A stretch of DNA of 64,000 nucleotides from Streptomyces naganishii JCM 4654 (GTDB taxonomy: Bacteria > Actinomycetota > Actinomycetes > Streptomycetales > Streptomycetaceae). Position 1 is the stretch's first letter, and the number at the start of each line of letters is the position of its first letter. A model generated the notes under the pieces. The model made no database searches. It saw only the letters and a program-made list of their open reading frames with translations, and was not told the origin of the DNA. The DNA lies in assembly GCF_014650575.1 (NCBI RefSeq), contig NZ_BMVF01000024.1:1-64000 (forward strand), given 5' to 3'. This document shows, piece after piece, positions 32,937-41,404 of this stretch. The position numbers and the translations under genes were made by a program.

Positions 32937-34166
32937 TCAGTAGTAGATGACCACCGCGGTGTGGGTGGCGGAGTGCCACTCGATCGCGCCGTGCTGGAAG
33001 TTGCTGCGCCACCCGGCCGCGATGCCGAACTCGTCGCTCACCGGGAGCCCGAGCCGGCTGCCCGAACCGCCGAGGCTCAGGTACTTCGCGAGGATCCCGC
33101 CGTGCACCTCGTGCGCCCCCGTGCCGCCGGACCAGTACACGTTTCCGCCCTGGAACTGCGAGGCGCGGCCCCCGGTCACCACGGTCTCGTCGCTGAGCGG
33201 GAAGCCCAGGAAGGAGGTCACTCCGCCCAGGGACAGGAACTTGGTCAGGATCCCTCCGGCCACCCAGTGCACCGGGAGCCCCTTCTTCCAGTAGATCCGC
33301 CCGTGGTCGAACCACTGCACCGCCGTGCCGGTGGTGGAGGCCGGCATCTCCACCGTCCGCGCGGCCCCCAGACCGGAGCGCTGTGCGCCCATCGAGGCGT
33401 ACTTGGCGCCGATCCCTCCCTGGGTCACCGTCCGGAACGGGTCGGTGAAGCCGTAACCCATGGCGCGCAGCGTGGAGATCACCTGCGGCAGCGCCGCCGG
33501 GTCCGAGGAACCCTCACCGGGGTGCATCAGGATGATCGCGCCCGGCACCGTGTACTGGCGCACCCGCGCCAGGATCGTCGCGGTGGAGGCGCCCTTGTAG
33601 CCCGTGGTGTCGAAGGTCCAGTCCCAGTTGACGTAGTACTTGCGCAGCGCCAGGTCCCGGTTGAGACCCGGGTCGGCGTAGCCGTCCCGGTACGGCGCGC
33701 GGAACCATCCGCCCGACTCGTGACCGAGCTTGCGGTAGGCCGCCTCGGCCTTGTCCAGCTCCGCCCACCGCTGAGCCCGCGTCAGTTTGCTGAAGTACGG
33801 GTGGTCGTAGCTGTGGTTGACCAGCTTGCTCCCCGCGTTCATGATCGCGCCGGTCGAGGCCGGGTAGCGTTCCACGAACCGCCCGGTCAGCGAGAAGGCG
33901 GCCGTGATCCCGTTCGCCTTCAGGGTTTTGAGCACGCTCGGCACCCCGGCGTCGCTCCAGTCGGCGTCGAAGGTCAGCGTGACCACCTTCGTCGTGTCGT
34001 AGCCGCGCTGGAGCACCTGCGCCCGGTACGGCGCCGCGTCCGCGGCCCCCGCGGGCGGTGCGGCCACCGCCGCCGCCGTGGCGGCCGCAAGCCCGACGGC
34101 CGCCGCCTTCCCCCACGCCCCGCGGCGGGTCACCGGCCGGGGCACGTTCACCGGACTCCACCTCAT
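32937..34166 (-). CDS. Secreted polysaccharide deacetylase with LGFP repeats
   Basis: A 409-residue exported enzyme. Signal peptide to about residue 42. NodB domain motifs: TFDADW (metal Asp), HSYDHP (HxxxH metal site), RAPYRDGYADP and LMHPGEGSSD. The C-terminal about 170 residues contain LGFP-type repeats (GGILTKFLSLGGVTSFLGFPLSDE, then GGILAKYLSLGGSGSRLGLPVSDE), modules that tether proteins to the actinobacterial cell wall. It should de-N-acetylate wall glycans. The ATG at 34166 has GGAGGGG upstream, so the start at 34271 is rejected. The gene is close to the LCP cluster. Confidence 0.92.
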   Translation of the reverse strand: MRWSPVNVPRPVTRRGAWGKAAAVGLAAATAAAVAAPPAGAADAAPYRAQVLQRGYDTTKVVTLTFDADWSDAGVPSVLKTLKANGITAAFSLTGRFVERYPASTGAIMNAGSKLVNHSYDHPYFSKLTRAQRWAELDKAEAAYRKLGHESGGWFRAPYRDGYADPGLNRDLALRKYYVNWDWTFDTTGYKGASTATILARVRQYTVPGAIILMHPGEGSSDPAALPQVISTLRAMGYGFTDPFRTVTQGGIGAKYASMGAQRSGLGAARTVEMPASTTGTAVQWFDHGRIYWKKGLPVHWVAGGILTKFLSLGGVTSFLGFPLSDETVVTGGRASQFQGGNVYWSGGTGAHEVHGGILAKYLSLGGSGSRLGLPVSDEFGIAAGWRSNFQHGAIEWHSATHTAVVIYY

Positions 34167-34341
34167 CGCAGCCACCCCTCCTCTGCCAGGCCCCGCCCAA
34201 CACCACCGTGCGCCCGCCGACGCACCGCGGTACCACCCCGAAGGTCCCGCACCCCACGACCAACGGCCCATGGACCCCCGCTCCGTACGACGACAGCCCC
34301 CGGCGCGATCCCGGGCCGATGGCTCGATCGGTCCGCGCGCT

Positions 34342-34371
34342 TTGATCGCCTCCGAGCCTGCTGGCTAGGTT
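34342..34371 (+). promoter_or_regulatory. Promoter TTGATC / TAGGTT of a leaderless GNAT gene
   Basis: TTGATC (34342-34347) and TAGGTT (34366-34371) are 18 bases apart; the ATG at 34379 follows 7 bases after the -10, so the mRNA is probably leaderless. Confidence 0.65.
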
Positions 34372-34378
34372 GGCCGGC

Positions 34379-34927
34379 ATGGCTGACCCCAGACCTCTCG
34401 CCTGGCCACCTGCCCCGATCAGGACCGAGCGCCTCGTACTCCGCGAGTCGCAGGCCCGGGACCGCGCGACGGTCATCGAGCTGAGCGCCTCACCGGAGGT
34501 GAACGCCTACCTCGGTGGCCCTCGGCCGCGCGCCGAACTCGAACGCGCGCTGCCCGAGGTGCCCGGGCAGCGCCGCGGCTGGTTCGTGGTCGAACGCGAC
34601 GGAGCGATGATCGGCACGGTCCAGCTCAAGCCGCACGCCCCCGATGGACCGGCCAACTGCCGCCTGGAGGCGGGGGATACGGAACTCGGCTACCTGTTCC
34701 TGCCGCAGGCGTGGGGCCACGGGTACGCCACCGAGGCGTGCACAGCGGCACTCGACTGGTTCGCGGACGCGCTGCCCGGTGAGCCGGTGGTGCTCTACAC
34801 CCAGACCGCCAACGCCGGTTCGATGCGCCTCGCGGAGAAGCTGGGCTTCACCGAGGTGGAACGCTTCGAGGCATGGGGCGCCGAGCAGTGGTTCGGCGTG
34901 TGGTCCTCGCCCACACCGTCCGGCTGA
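34379..34927 (+). CDS. GNAT family N-acetyltransferase
   Basis: A 182-residue acetyl-CoA-dependent acetyltransferase of the RimJ/RimL type. IRTERLVLRESQARDRATVIEL opens the fold, GWFVVERDGAMIGTVQLKP is the central beta-sheet, and LGYLFLPQAWGHGYATEACTAALDWF carries the acetyl-CoA loop (Q/R-x-x-G-x-G/A form, QAWGHGYA). LYTQTANAGSMRLAEKLGFTEVERFE is the C-terminal motif. Substrate is unknown. ATG at 34379 is preferred to the TTG at 34370 because it sits at the predicted transcription start. Confidence 0.9.
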   Translation: MADPRPLAWPPAPIRTERLVLRESQARDRATVIELSASPEVNAYLGGPRPRAELERALPEVPGQRRGWFVVERDGAMIGTVQLKPHAPDGPANCRLEAGDTELGYLFLPQAWGHGYATEACTAALDWFADALPGEPVVLYTQTANAGSMRLAEKLGFTEVERFEAWGAEQWFGVWSSPTPSG

Positions 34928-34983
34928 CCGGCTCCGACGACCGACGATCGCACGGGTTTCCCAGTCCCCCGGCCGGCCACCCC

Positions 34984-35034
34984 GCGCGAACAGCACAGCC
35001 CCCGGCGCCATGCCGGGGGCTGTGCTGTTCGCGC
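34984..35034. terminator. Very long perfect hairpin, bidirectional terminator
   Basis: A 23-base arm (34984-35006) is perfectly complementary to 35012-35034 around the loop GCCAT, between the convergent GNAT and acyl-CoA dehydrogenase genes. This is unusually long and mismatch-free for a terminator. Confidence 0.85.
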
Positions 35035-35080
35035 AGGTCAATGACCGTTTTCAGCCTGGCTTCCGACCTCGGAAACCCCG

Positions 35081-36238
35081 CTAGGGAAGGTTCCTCGCCA
35101 TCACGATGCGCTGGACCTGGTTCGTGCCCTCGTAGATCTGCGTGATCTTGGCGTCGCGCATCATGCGCTCGACCGGGTAGTCGCGGGTGTAGCCGTAGCC
35201 GCCGAGGAGCTGGACGGCGTCCGTGGTGACCTCCATGGCGACGTCGGAGGCGAAGCACTTGGCGGCGGCGCCCTGGAAGGTGAGGTCGCTGTCGCCGCGC
35301 TCGGACTTGGCGGCGGCCGCGTAGGTGAGCTGGCGGGCGGCCTCGATCTTCATGGCCATGTCGGCGAGCATGAACTGGATGCCCTGGAAGTCGGCGATCG
35401 GCTTGCCGAACTGCTTGCGCTCCTTGACGTAGCCCTTGGCGTAGTCGAGGGCGCCCTGGGCGATGCCGAGGGCCTGGGCGGCGATGGTGATGCGGGTGTG
35501 GTCGAGGGTCTTCATCGCGGTGGCGAAGCCGGTGCCCTCGGCGCCGATCATGCGGTCGGCGGGGATGCGCACGTTGTCGAGGTAGACCTCGCGGGTGGGC
35601 GAGCCCTTGATGCCGAGCTTCTTCTCCGGGGCGCCGAAGGAGACGCCCGGGTCGGACTTCTCGACGACGAAGGCGGAGATGCCCTTGCTGCGCTTGTCGG
35701 GGTCGGTGACCGCCATCACGGTGTAGTACTCGGAGACGCCCGCGTTGGTGATCCAGCGCTTGACGCCGTTGAGGACGTAGTAATCGCCGTCGCGGACGGC
35801 CTTGGTCTTCATGCCGGCCGCGTCGGAGCCGGCGTCCGGCTCGGAGAGGCAGTACGAGAACATCGCGTCGCCCTTGGCGAGCGGGGTCATGTACTTCTTC
35901 TTCAGCTCCTCGGAGCCGGAGAGGATCACCGGCAGCGAGCCGAGCTTGTTCACCGCGGGGATCAGCGAGGAGGACGCGCAGACGCGGGCCACCTCCTCGA
36001 TCACGATGACCGTGGCGAGGGCGTCGGCGCCCGCGCCGCCGTAGCTCTCGGGTACGTGCACGGCGTGCAGGTCATTGGCGACCAGGGCGTCGAGGGCCTC
36101 CTGCGGGAAGCGGGCCTCCTCGTCCACCGCGGCGGCGTACGGCGCGATCTTCGCCTCGGCCAGCGAGCGGACGGCGTCGCGGAGCATGTCGTGCTCCTCG
36201 GACGGGCGGTACAGGTCGAAGTCAGCCGATCCGGCCAA
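35081..36238 (-). CDS. Acyl-CoA dehydrogenase
   Basis: A 385-residue FAD enzyme oxidising acyl-CoA to trans-2-enoyl-CoA. Motifs: FSYCLSEPDAGSDAAGMKTKA (FAD loop), WITNAGVSEYYTVMAVTD, GYVKERKQFGKPIADFQGIQF, LLGGYGYTRDYPVERMMRDAKI and the catalytic-Glu segment IYEGTNQVQRIVMA. It is the counterpart of mycobacterial FadE25 by position upstream of purE/purK. The start is TTG at 36236-36238 with GGAG 8 bases upstream. An AT-rich inverted repeat lies 35-50 bases upstream. The substrate chain length cannot be read from the sequence. Confidence 0.93.
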   Translation of the reverse strand: MAGSADFDLYRPSEEHDMLRDAVRSLAEAKIAPYAAAVDEEARFPQEALDALVANDLHAVHVPESYGGAGADALATVIVIEEVARVCASSSLIPAVNKLGSLPVILSGSEELKKKYMTPLAKGDAMFSYCLSEPDAGSDAAGMKTKAVRDGDYYVLNGVKRWITNAGVSEYYTVMAVTDPDKRSKGISAFVVEKSDPGVSFGAPEKKLGIKGSPTREVYLDNVRIPADRMIGAEGTGFATAMKTLDHTRITIAAQALGIAQGALDYAKGYVKERKQFGKPIADFQGIQFMLADMAMKIEAARQLTYAAAAKSERGDSDLTFQGAAAKCFASDVAMEVTTDAVQLLGGYGYTRDYPVERMMRDAKITQIYEGTNQVQRIVMARNLP

Positions 36239-36272
36239 GGTCTCTCACTCCAAAGAAGACGCACTGACGCTA

Positions 36273-36288
36273 ATTACCGTTAAGTAAC
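36273..36288 (-). promoter_or_regulatory. AT-rich inverted repeat upstream of acyl-CoA dehydrogenase
   Basis: ATTAC-CGTTAA-GTAAC (36273-36288) is a near-perfect inverted repeat within a markedly AT-rich 35-base stretch, in a GC-rich genome, about 35 bases upstream of the start. This looks like a TetR-type operator. No adjacent regulator gene. Confidence 0.45.
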
Positions 36289-36420
36289 TCAATTTTAGTG
36301 GCCCGCTCGGGGCCCTGAGTACGTGAGCTTGGCGACAGCAGGGACATCGCCCGGCGAAGGCCCCGCGCACGCCCCGGATATGCTCGGCACCGCATTACCA
36401 TCGTCCCTCCTGGAGCACCC

Positions 36421-37764
36421 ATGAGCCTCAAGATCACCGTGATCGGCACCGGCTATCTCGGCGCGACGCACGCCGCGGCCATGGCCGAGATGGGGTTCGA
36501 GGTGCTCGGTCTCGACGTCGTGCCCGAGAAGATCGAGATGCTGCGCCGGGGCGAGGTCCCGATGTACGAGCCGGGTCTCGAGGAGCTGCTGCGCCGGCAC
36601 GTGGCGGGGATCGAGGGCTCCACCGGGCGGCTGCGCTTCACCCAGGACTGGGCCGAGGTGGGCGCCTTCGGCGACATCCACTTCGTCTGCGTGAACACCC
36701 CGCAGAAGCACGGCGAGTACGCCTGCGACATGTCCTACGTCGACTCCGCGGTCACCTCGCTCGCCCCGCACCTGGCCGGCCCCGCCCTGGTCGTCGGCAA
36801 GTCGACCGTGCCGGTGGGCTCGGCCGACCGGCTGGCCCGGACGATCGCCGAGCTCGCGCCCGCCGGCGAGGACGCCGAGCTGGCCTGGAACCCGGAGTTC
36901 CTGCGCGAGGGCTTCGCCGTCCAGGACACCCTGCACCCCGACCGGATCGTGGTCGGCGTGCGCAGCGAGCGGGCCGAGAAGCTGCTGCGCGAGGTGTACG
37001 CGGCGCCGATCGGCGAGGGCTCCCCCTTCGTGGTCACCGACTTCCCCACCGCGGAGCTGGTGAAGACCTCCGCCAACTCCTTCCTCGCCACGAAGATCTC
37101 CTTCATCAACGCCATGGCCGAGGTGTGCGAGGCCGCGGGCGGCGACGTGGCCAGGCTGGCCGAGGCGATCGGGTACGACGACCGGATCGGGGCCAAGTTC
37201 CTGCGCGCCGGGATCGGCTTCGGCGGCGGCTGTCTGCCCAAGGACATCCGGGCCTTCATGGCGCGCGCCGGTGAGCTGGGCGCGGACCAGGCGCTGACGT
37301 TCCTGCGCGAGATCGACTCGATCAACATGCGCCAGCGCGGGCAGATGGTGGAGCTGGCCCGGCAGGCGCTGGGCGGCGGCCCGTTCCTGGGCAAGCGGGT
37401 CGCGGTGCTCGGCGCGACCTTCAAGCCCGACTCGGACGACGTGCGCGACTCGCCCGCCCTCAACGTGGCGGGGCAGATCCATCTCCAGGGCGGCCAGGTC
37501 ACGGTGTACGACCCCAAGGGCATGGAGAACGCCCGGCGGGTGTTCCCGACGCTCGGCTACGCCGATTCCGCGCTGGAGGCGGTGCGGGGCGCGGACGTGG
37601 TGCTGCACCTGACGGAGTGGCGGGAGTTCCGGGAGCTGGACCCGGCCGAGCTGGGCGGGGCGGTGGCCTCCCGGCTGATCCTGGACGGGCGCAACGCGCT
37701 GGACGCGGAGCTGTGGCGGCGCGCCGGCTGGACGTACCGCGCGATGGGGCGCCCGACCGCCTGA
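36421..37764 (+). CDS. UDP-glucose 6-dehydrogenase
   Basis: A 447-residue NAD-dependent enzyme making UDP-glucuronate from UDP-glucose for wall or capsule polymers. KITVIGTGYLGATHAAAMAEMGFEVLGLD is the NAD fold, HFVCVNTPQ follows, and the catalytic cysteine is C271 in GIGFGGGCLPKD. The C-terminal UDP-binding domain shows VAVLGATFKPDSDDVRDSPALNVA. Preceded by CTGGAGCACCC, so GGAG about 8 bases before the ATG. It is monocistronic, with a strong hairpin downstream, and fits the wall-glycopolymer theme of the region. Confidence 0.94.
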   Translation: MSLKITVIGTGYLGATHAAAMAEMGFEVLGLDVVPEKIEMLRRGEVPMYEPGLEELLRRHVAGIEGSTGRLRFTQDWAEVGAFGDIHFVCVNTPQKHGEYACDMSYVDSAVTSLAPHLAGPALVVGKSTVPVGSADRLARTIAELAPAGEDAELAWNPEFLREGFAVQDTLHPDRIVVGVRSERAEKLLREVYAAPIGEGSPFVVTDFPTAELVKTSANSFLATKISFINAMAEVCEAAGGDVARLAEAIGYDDRIGAKFLRAGIGFGGGCLPKDIRAFMARAGELGADQALTFLREIDSINMRQRGQMVELARQALGGGPFLGKRVAVLGATFKPDSDDVRDSPALNVAGQIHLQGGQVTVYDPKGMENARRVFPTLGYADSALEAVRGADVVLHLTEWREFRELDPAELGGAVASRLILDGRNALDAELWRRAGWTYRAMGRPTA

Positions 37765-37824
37765 GGGCGCCCGCCCCGGCGCCTGCGCGGTCTCTTCCGG
37801 CGCCCGCGCGGTCTCTTCGCGGGT

Positions 37825-37865
37825 GACGCCGGTTCGGCCGAGGCTCAGTCGGCCGAACCGGCGTC
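37825..37865. terminator. Bidirectional hairpin terminator
   Basis: GACGCCGGTTCGGCCGA (37825-37841) pairs perfectly over 17 bases with 37849-37865; 7-base loop. It lies between convergent UDP-glucose dehydrogenase and CGNR genes. Confidence 0.85.
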
Positions 37866-37918
37866 TTCACGCATTCTGCACCACGGCGCGGCGGCGCGGT
37901 GGTGAACCTCCTGTGAGT

Positions 37919-38425
37919 TCACGCTTCCTTCGCGCGGTAGCGGCGCATCTTGGCGCGCGCCCCGCACACCCGCATCGAGCACCAGCGGCCGCGTCCGGCC
38001 GGGCTGCGGTCGTAGTACGCCCAGTGGCAGGTGTCGGCCTCGCACGCCTTCAGCCGGGTCCAGGTGTCCTCGACGAGTGCCTGGGCGACCGCGGCTGCGA
38101 CCCGTGAGAGCAGGGTGCCGCCGTCGGCGGGGGCGAGGGCGGCCGAGCCGTCGCGCTCGTCGACGTCCAGGACCAGCGGGGCGCCCGCCAGCAGCCGCCC
38201 GAGGGGGGTGACCTCGCCGTGCGGCGGGTGGCCGGCGTGCGCGAGCAGCGTGGCGCGCAGCGACTCGCGCAGTTCGCGGGCGAGCGGCAGTTCCTCCTCG
38301 GCGATCCCGAAGCGCGCCCTGCCGTCCGCGGTGTCGAGGGAGTCGGCGCCCGTCTCGATGTCCAGCGTGTTCACCAGGGACTCGACGAGAGCCAGGCCCC
38401 CCGGTGCGGGCGATCGCTCACTCAT
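37919..38425 (-). CDS. CGNR zinc-finger transcriptional regulator
   Basis: A 168-residue protein with an N-terminal ABATE-type ligand or stress-sensing domain (LALVESLVNTLD..., LPLARELRESLRATL) and a C-terminal CGNR zinc finger: C131EADTCHWAYYDRSPAGRGRWCSMRVCGARAKMRRYRAK. The signature tetrapeptide reads CGAR rather than CGNR. It is divergent from the VOC gene over a 131-base region packed with GGTTRC-like repeats, so autoregulation and control of the VOC gene are likely. The ligand is unknown. Confidence 0.85.
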   Translation of the reverse strand: MSERSPAPGGLALVESLVNTLDIETGADSLDTADGRARFGIAEEELPLARELRESLRATLLAHAGHPPHGEVTPLGRLLAGAPLVLDVDERDGSAALAPADGGTLLSRVAAAVAQALVEDTWTRLKACEADTCHWAYYDRSPAGRGRWCSMRVCGARAKMRRYRAKEA

Positions 38426-38450
38426 GTCAGTGACGGTACCTCCCCAATCC

Positions 38451-38534
38451 GGTTGCGTCGTTACCGGCTCTACGGGAGTATCAGGTAACGGTTACTGGTT
38501 GCTGGCTCCTACAGGTAACCGGCAATCAGCAACC
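38451..38534. promoter_or_regulatory. Cluster of GGTTRC/GGTAAC half-sites in the CGNR-VOC divergent region
   Basis: Repeated half-sites occur at 38451 (GGTTGC), 38460 (GTTACC), 38484 (GGTAAC), 38490 (GGTTAC), 38497 (GGTTGC), 38513 (GGTAAC) and 38529 (GCAACC). GTAAC-G-GTTAC (38485-38495) is a perfect palindrome. GGTTGCTG (38497-38504) and CAGCAACC (38527-38534) are perfect inverted repeats. Probably operators of the CGNR regulator. Confidence 0.5.
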
Positions 38535-38556
38535 CCGACCGTCACTGGAGGAAGTC

Positions 38557-38916
38557 ATGGCTCTGGCCGAACTGGGTGTCGTCGTACTGGACTGTCCCGA
38601 CCCGCGCGCGCTCGCCGGGTTCTACGCCGAGGTCCTCGGCGGAACCGTGGAGGGTGAGGGCGACTGGGTGGACCTGAAGGTGCCGGGCGGACAGGCGCTG
38701 GCGTTCCAGGCCGCCCCCGGGTTCGTCCCGCCGCGGTGGCCCGCCGCCGACCACTCGCAGCAGTTCCACCTGGACCTCGTCGTGAAGGACCTGGACGCGG
38801 CCGAGAAGGGTGTCCTCGCGCTCGGCGCACGGCCGCTGGACACCGGGGACCGCGAGCGCACATTCCGGGTCTACGCGGATCCGGCCGGGCACCCGTTCTG
38901 TCTGTGCGCCTGCTGA
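38557..38916 (+). CDS. VOC (glyoxalase/bleomycin-resistance) family protein
   Basis: A 119-residue single-domain VOC protein. LGVVVLDCPDPRALAGFYAEVLGGTVEGEGDWVDL is the first beta-alpha-beta-beta-beta module, and FHLDLVVKDLDAAEKGVLALGARPL with VYADPAGHPFCLC is the second. The metal-site His/Glu positions are partly present (H73 region FHLD). GGAGG lies 5 bases before the ATG. Substrate unknown; divergence from a CGNR regulator suggests a role in detoxifying or sensing a small molecule. Confidence 0.88.
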   Translation: MALAELGVVVLDCPDPRALAGFYAEVLGGTVEGEGDWVDLKVPGGQALAFQAAPGFVPPRWPAADHSQQFHLDLVVKDLDAAEKGVLALGARPLDTGDRERTFRVYADPAGHPFCLCAC

Positions 38917-38935
38917 GGATCCGCACCCGGCGGGG

Positions 38936-40060
38936 TCAGCCGTCCAGTTCGGCGATCCGGGCCGTGGAGGGGGCCCGGCGCTGCCGGGCGGCTCGTGCCG
39001 TGAAGTCGGCGGTGCGCAGGACGCGCTGGATGTTGCCCCAGGTCAGCAGGGCCACGTCGGACTCGGGCCAGCCGCGGCGCAGGAGTTCGGCGATCAGGTG
39101 CGGGTAGCCGGTGGCGTCGGGCAGTTCGCGGGGGTGCGCGGTGCCGGCGTCGTACGTGCCCGACAGGCCGACGCACTCGGGGCCGGCGAGGGCGCGGACG
39201 TGGTCGAGGTGGTCGGCGACGTCACGCAGCGAGGGCCCGGTCTGCTCGGCGGTCATCGGCACCAGGCACAGGCCCTTGGCGGCGCCCAGCCCGGCGAGCA
39301 GGTCGTCGGGGAGGTTGGCCGGGTGGGGGCGCAGGGCGCGGGCGGCCGAGCGCGCGCACAGCACGGGCGCCCGGGATGCGGCGAGGGCGCGGCGCACGGT
39401 CTGTTCGGAGGCGCCGGACAGGTCGGCGATCACGCCCAGCCGGTTCATCTCCCGGATCACCTCCTCGCCGAAGCGGGTGAGCCCCGCCTCGCTCGCCCAG
39501 GAGGCGCCGGACAGGGTGAGCACCCGCAGGCCGAGGGCGTGCAGGGAGCGCAGGATGCCGAGGCTGTCGCCGAGCGCGCCGGCTCCGGCGGGCCCGAGCA
39601 GCACGGCGACGCGGCCGCAGTAGCGGACGTCGGCGACCTCGCCGGCGGTGTGCGCCAGGCGCAGCCCCTCGGGGTGGGCGGCGACGACCGTGCGGACCAG
39701 GTCCAGCTGTTCGAGGGTGGCGCCCACGGCGCGGTCGCCGGCCAGCCCCTCGGGCAGGTGCAGCGACCAGAACACGGCGCCGACGCCGCCCTCCCGCAGT
39801 CGGGGCACGTCGGTGTCCAGGTCGCTCTCGCCCAGTTCGAGGTCGTACCAGGGCAGGCGTCTGAGGGCCCAGGGCAGCCCGCAGTAGCCGTCGGCGACGG
39901 GGTGGGCGGCGAGCAGTGCGCGGGCGCGCTCCAGGGGTGCGGCGTCGGGGGTGTACGGCGTCGCCGCGAAGGGGTCCTCGACCAGCTCACCGAGTTCGTC
40001 GAGGTCGTCCAGGCCGTCGACCCCGGGCGTCGCGTGCAGGTCGTCCTGGAGGTCGGCCAT
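38936..40060 (-). CDS. Dipeptidase-like protein lacking all metal ligands
   Basis: A 374-residue paralogue of the neighbouring renal-type dipeptidase; the fold markers DVPRLREGGVGAVFWSLHLPE and EEVIREMNRLGVIADLS align throughout. All six metal positions are changed: the HxD pair of DGHND is DGYCG (Y59, G61), bridging Glu is A158, the two His are G216 and R237, and the Asp of GGDYD is T302. It should not hydrolyse peptides; it may bind a ligand or pair with the active enzyme. It carries an acidic N-terminal extension of about 50 residues. The frame is intact and codon use is normal, so it is maintained rather than decaying. ATG at 40060 has GGAGC upstream. Confidence 0.9.
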   Translation of the reverse strand: MADLQDDLHATPGVDGLDDLDELGELVEDPFAATPYTPDAAPLERARALLAAHPVADGYCGLPWALRRLPWYDLELGESDLDTDVPRLREGGVGAVFWSLHLPEGLAGDRAVGATLEQLDLVRTVVAAHPEGLRLAHTAGEVADVRYCGRVAVLLGPAGAGALGDSLGILRSLHALGLRVLTLSGASWASEAGLTRFGEEVIREMNRLGVIADLSGASEQTVRRALAASRAPVLCARSAARALRPHPANLPDDLLAGLGAAKGLCLVPMTAEQTGPSLRDVADHLDHVRALAGPECVGLSGTYDAGTAHPRELPDATGYPHLIAELLRRGWPESDVALLTWGNIQRVLRTADFTARAARQRRAPSTARIAELDG

Positions 40061-40216
40061 GGCGTGCTCCGTACGTACGTCGGGACCGCGTCGTGGACGC
40101 GGTCGTGAGCGCGGTACGGTCACCGTCGCACGGAGCCGGGGGTGCTTCCTGGTGGGTGGGGCGTTCGGGGGTACCGGAGCCGGGGCGCCCGGCGCCGGAC
40201 GCCCCACCCGCGCGGG

Positions 40217-41404
40217 TCAGCCGTCGAGCTGCTCGATCGTGGCGTTGGAGGGCGCGCGCGTGGCCCGCAGATCGCGGGCCACGTCCTCGGCGGCGCCCAG
40301 CACCCGTACCGCGTTCTGCCAGGTCAGCTTGGCCAGGTCGGCCCTCGACCAGCCGCGGTCGAGGAGTTCGGCGATCAGGTTGGGGTAGCCGGAGACGTCG
40401 TTCAGCCCGTCGGGGGTGAACGCGGTGCCGTCGTAGTCGCCGCCGATGCCGAGGTGGTCGATGCCGGCGGCCTCGCGCATGTGGTCGAGGTGGTCGGCGA
40501 CCGTGGCGGCGGTGGCGACGGGGCGCGGGTTGCGCTCCTCGAAGGCGCGGTGGACCTTCATGGCCTCGGCGGTGGTGTCGAGGTGGTGGAAGCCGTGCGC
40601 GCGCATGTTCTCGTCCGCGGCGGCCGTCCAGTCGACGGCGGCCTGGAGGACGAACTTCGGTACGAAGGTCACCATCGCGACGCCGCCGTTGGCGGGCAGC
40701 CGCTCCAGTACGTCGTCCGGGATGTTGCGCGGGTGGTCGCACACGGCCCGCGCGGAGGAGTGCGAGAAGATCACCGGCGCGGCGCTCGCGTCGAGGGCGT
40801 CCCGCATGGTCGTCGCGGCCACGTGGGACAGGTCGACCAGCATGCCGAGGCGGTTCATCTCCGCGACCACCTCGCGGCCGAAGGCCGACAGACCGCCCAC
40901 GCGCGGCTCGTCGGTCGCGGAGTCCGCCCAGGCCACGTTGTCGTTGTGGGTGAGCGTCAGGTAGCGCACGCCGAGCGCGTAGAGGCCGCGCAGGGTGCCG
41001 AGGGAGTCGGCGATGGAGTGGCCGCCCTCGGCGCCCATCAGGGAGGCGATACGGCCCTCGGCGCGTGCCGCCTCCATGTCGGCGGCGGTCAGCGCGGGCG
41101 CCAGGTCGGCCGGGTAGCGGTCGAGCAACTGCCGTACGCAGTCGATCTGTTCCAGCGTCGCCGGCACCGGGTCGGGCAGGTCGGCGCGGACGTACACCGA
41201 CCAGAACTGCGCGCCGACGCCGCCCTCGCGCAGGCGCGGGATGTCGGTGTGCAGGTGGGCGTCCTGCGGGCCGGCGATGTCGCGGGCGGCCAGGTCGTAG
41301 CGGACCTGCTCGCGCAGGGCCCAGGGCAGGTCGTTGTGGCCGTCGACGACGGGGAACTCGCGCAGCAGTGCCCGCGTCCGCTCCAGGGAGCTCACCGCGC
41401 TCAC
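40217..41404 (-). CDS. Membrane dipeptidase family enzyme (renal dipeptidase-like)
   Basis: A 395-residue binuclear zinc dipeptidase, by order the counterpart of the structurally studied S. coelicolor Sco3058. It cleaves dipeptides, including L-D forms. Metal ligands are intact: H23 and D25 (DGHNDLPW), E126 (GAEGGHS), H194 (DLSHV), H215 (FSHSSAR) and D323 (GGDYDG). No signal peptide is seen, so it is cytosolic. The GTG start (41402-41404) overlaps the purE stop (GTGA), and the dead paralogue follows 156 bases downstream, so it is co-transcribed with purK-purE. Confidence 0.95.
   Translation of the reverse strand: MSAVSSLERTRALLREFPVVDGHNDLPWALREQVRYDLAARDIAGPQDAHLHTDIPRLREGGVGAQFWSVYVRADLPDPVPATLEQIDCVRQLLDRYPADLAPALTAADMEAARAEGRIASLMGAEGGHSIADSLGTLRGLYALGVRYLTLTHNDNVAWADSATDEPRVGGLSAFGREVVAEMNRLGMLVDLSHVAATTMRDALDASAAPVIFSHSSARAVCDHPRNIPDDVLERLPANGGVAMVTFVPKFVLQAAVDWTAAADENMRAHGFHHLDTTAEAMKVHRAFEERNPRPVATAATVADHLDHMREAAGIDHLGIGGDYDGTAFTPDGLNDVSGYPNLIAELLDRGWSRADLAKLTWQNAVRVLGAAEDVARDLRATRAPSNATIEQLDG

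Noticed and set aside
35035..35080. tRNA or small RNA between the hairpin and acyl-CoA dehydrogenase
   Set aside because: No cloverleaf or promoter can be built from these bases.
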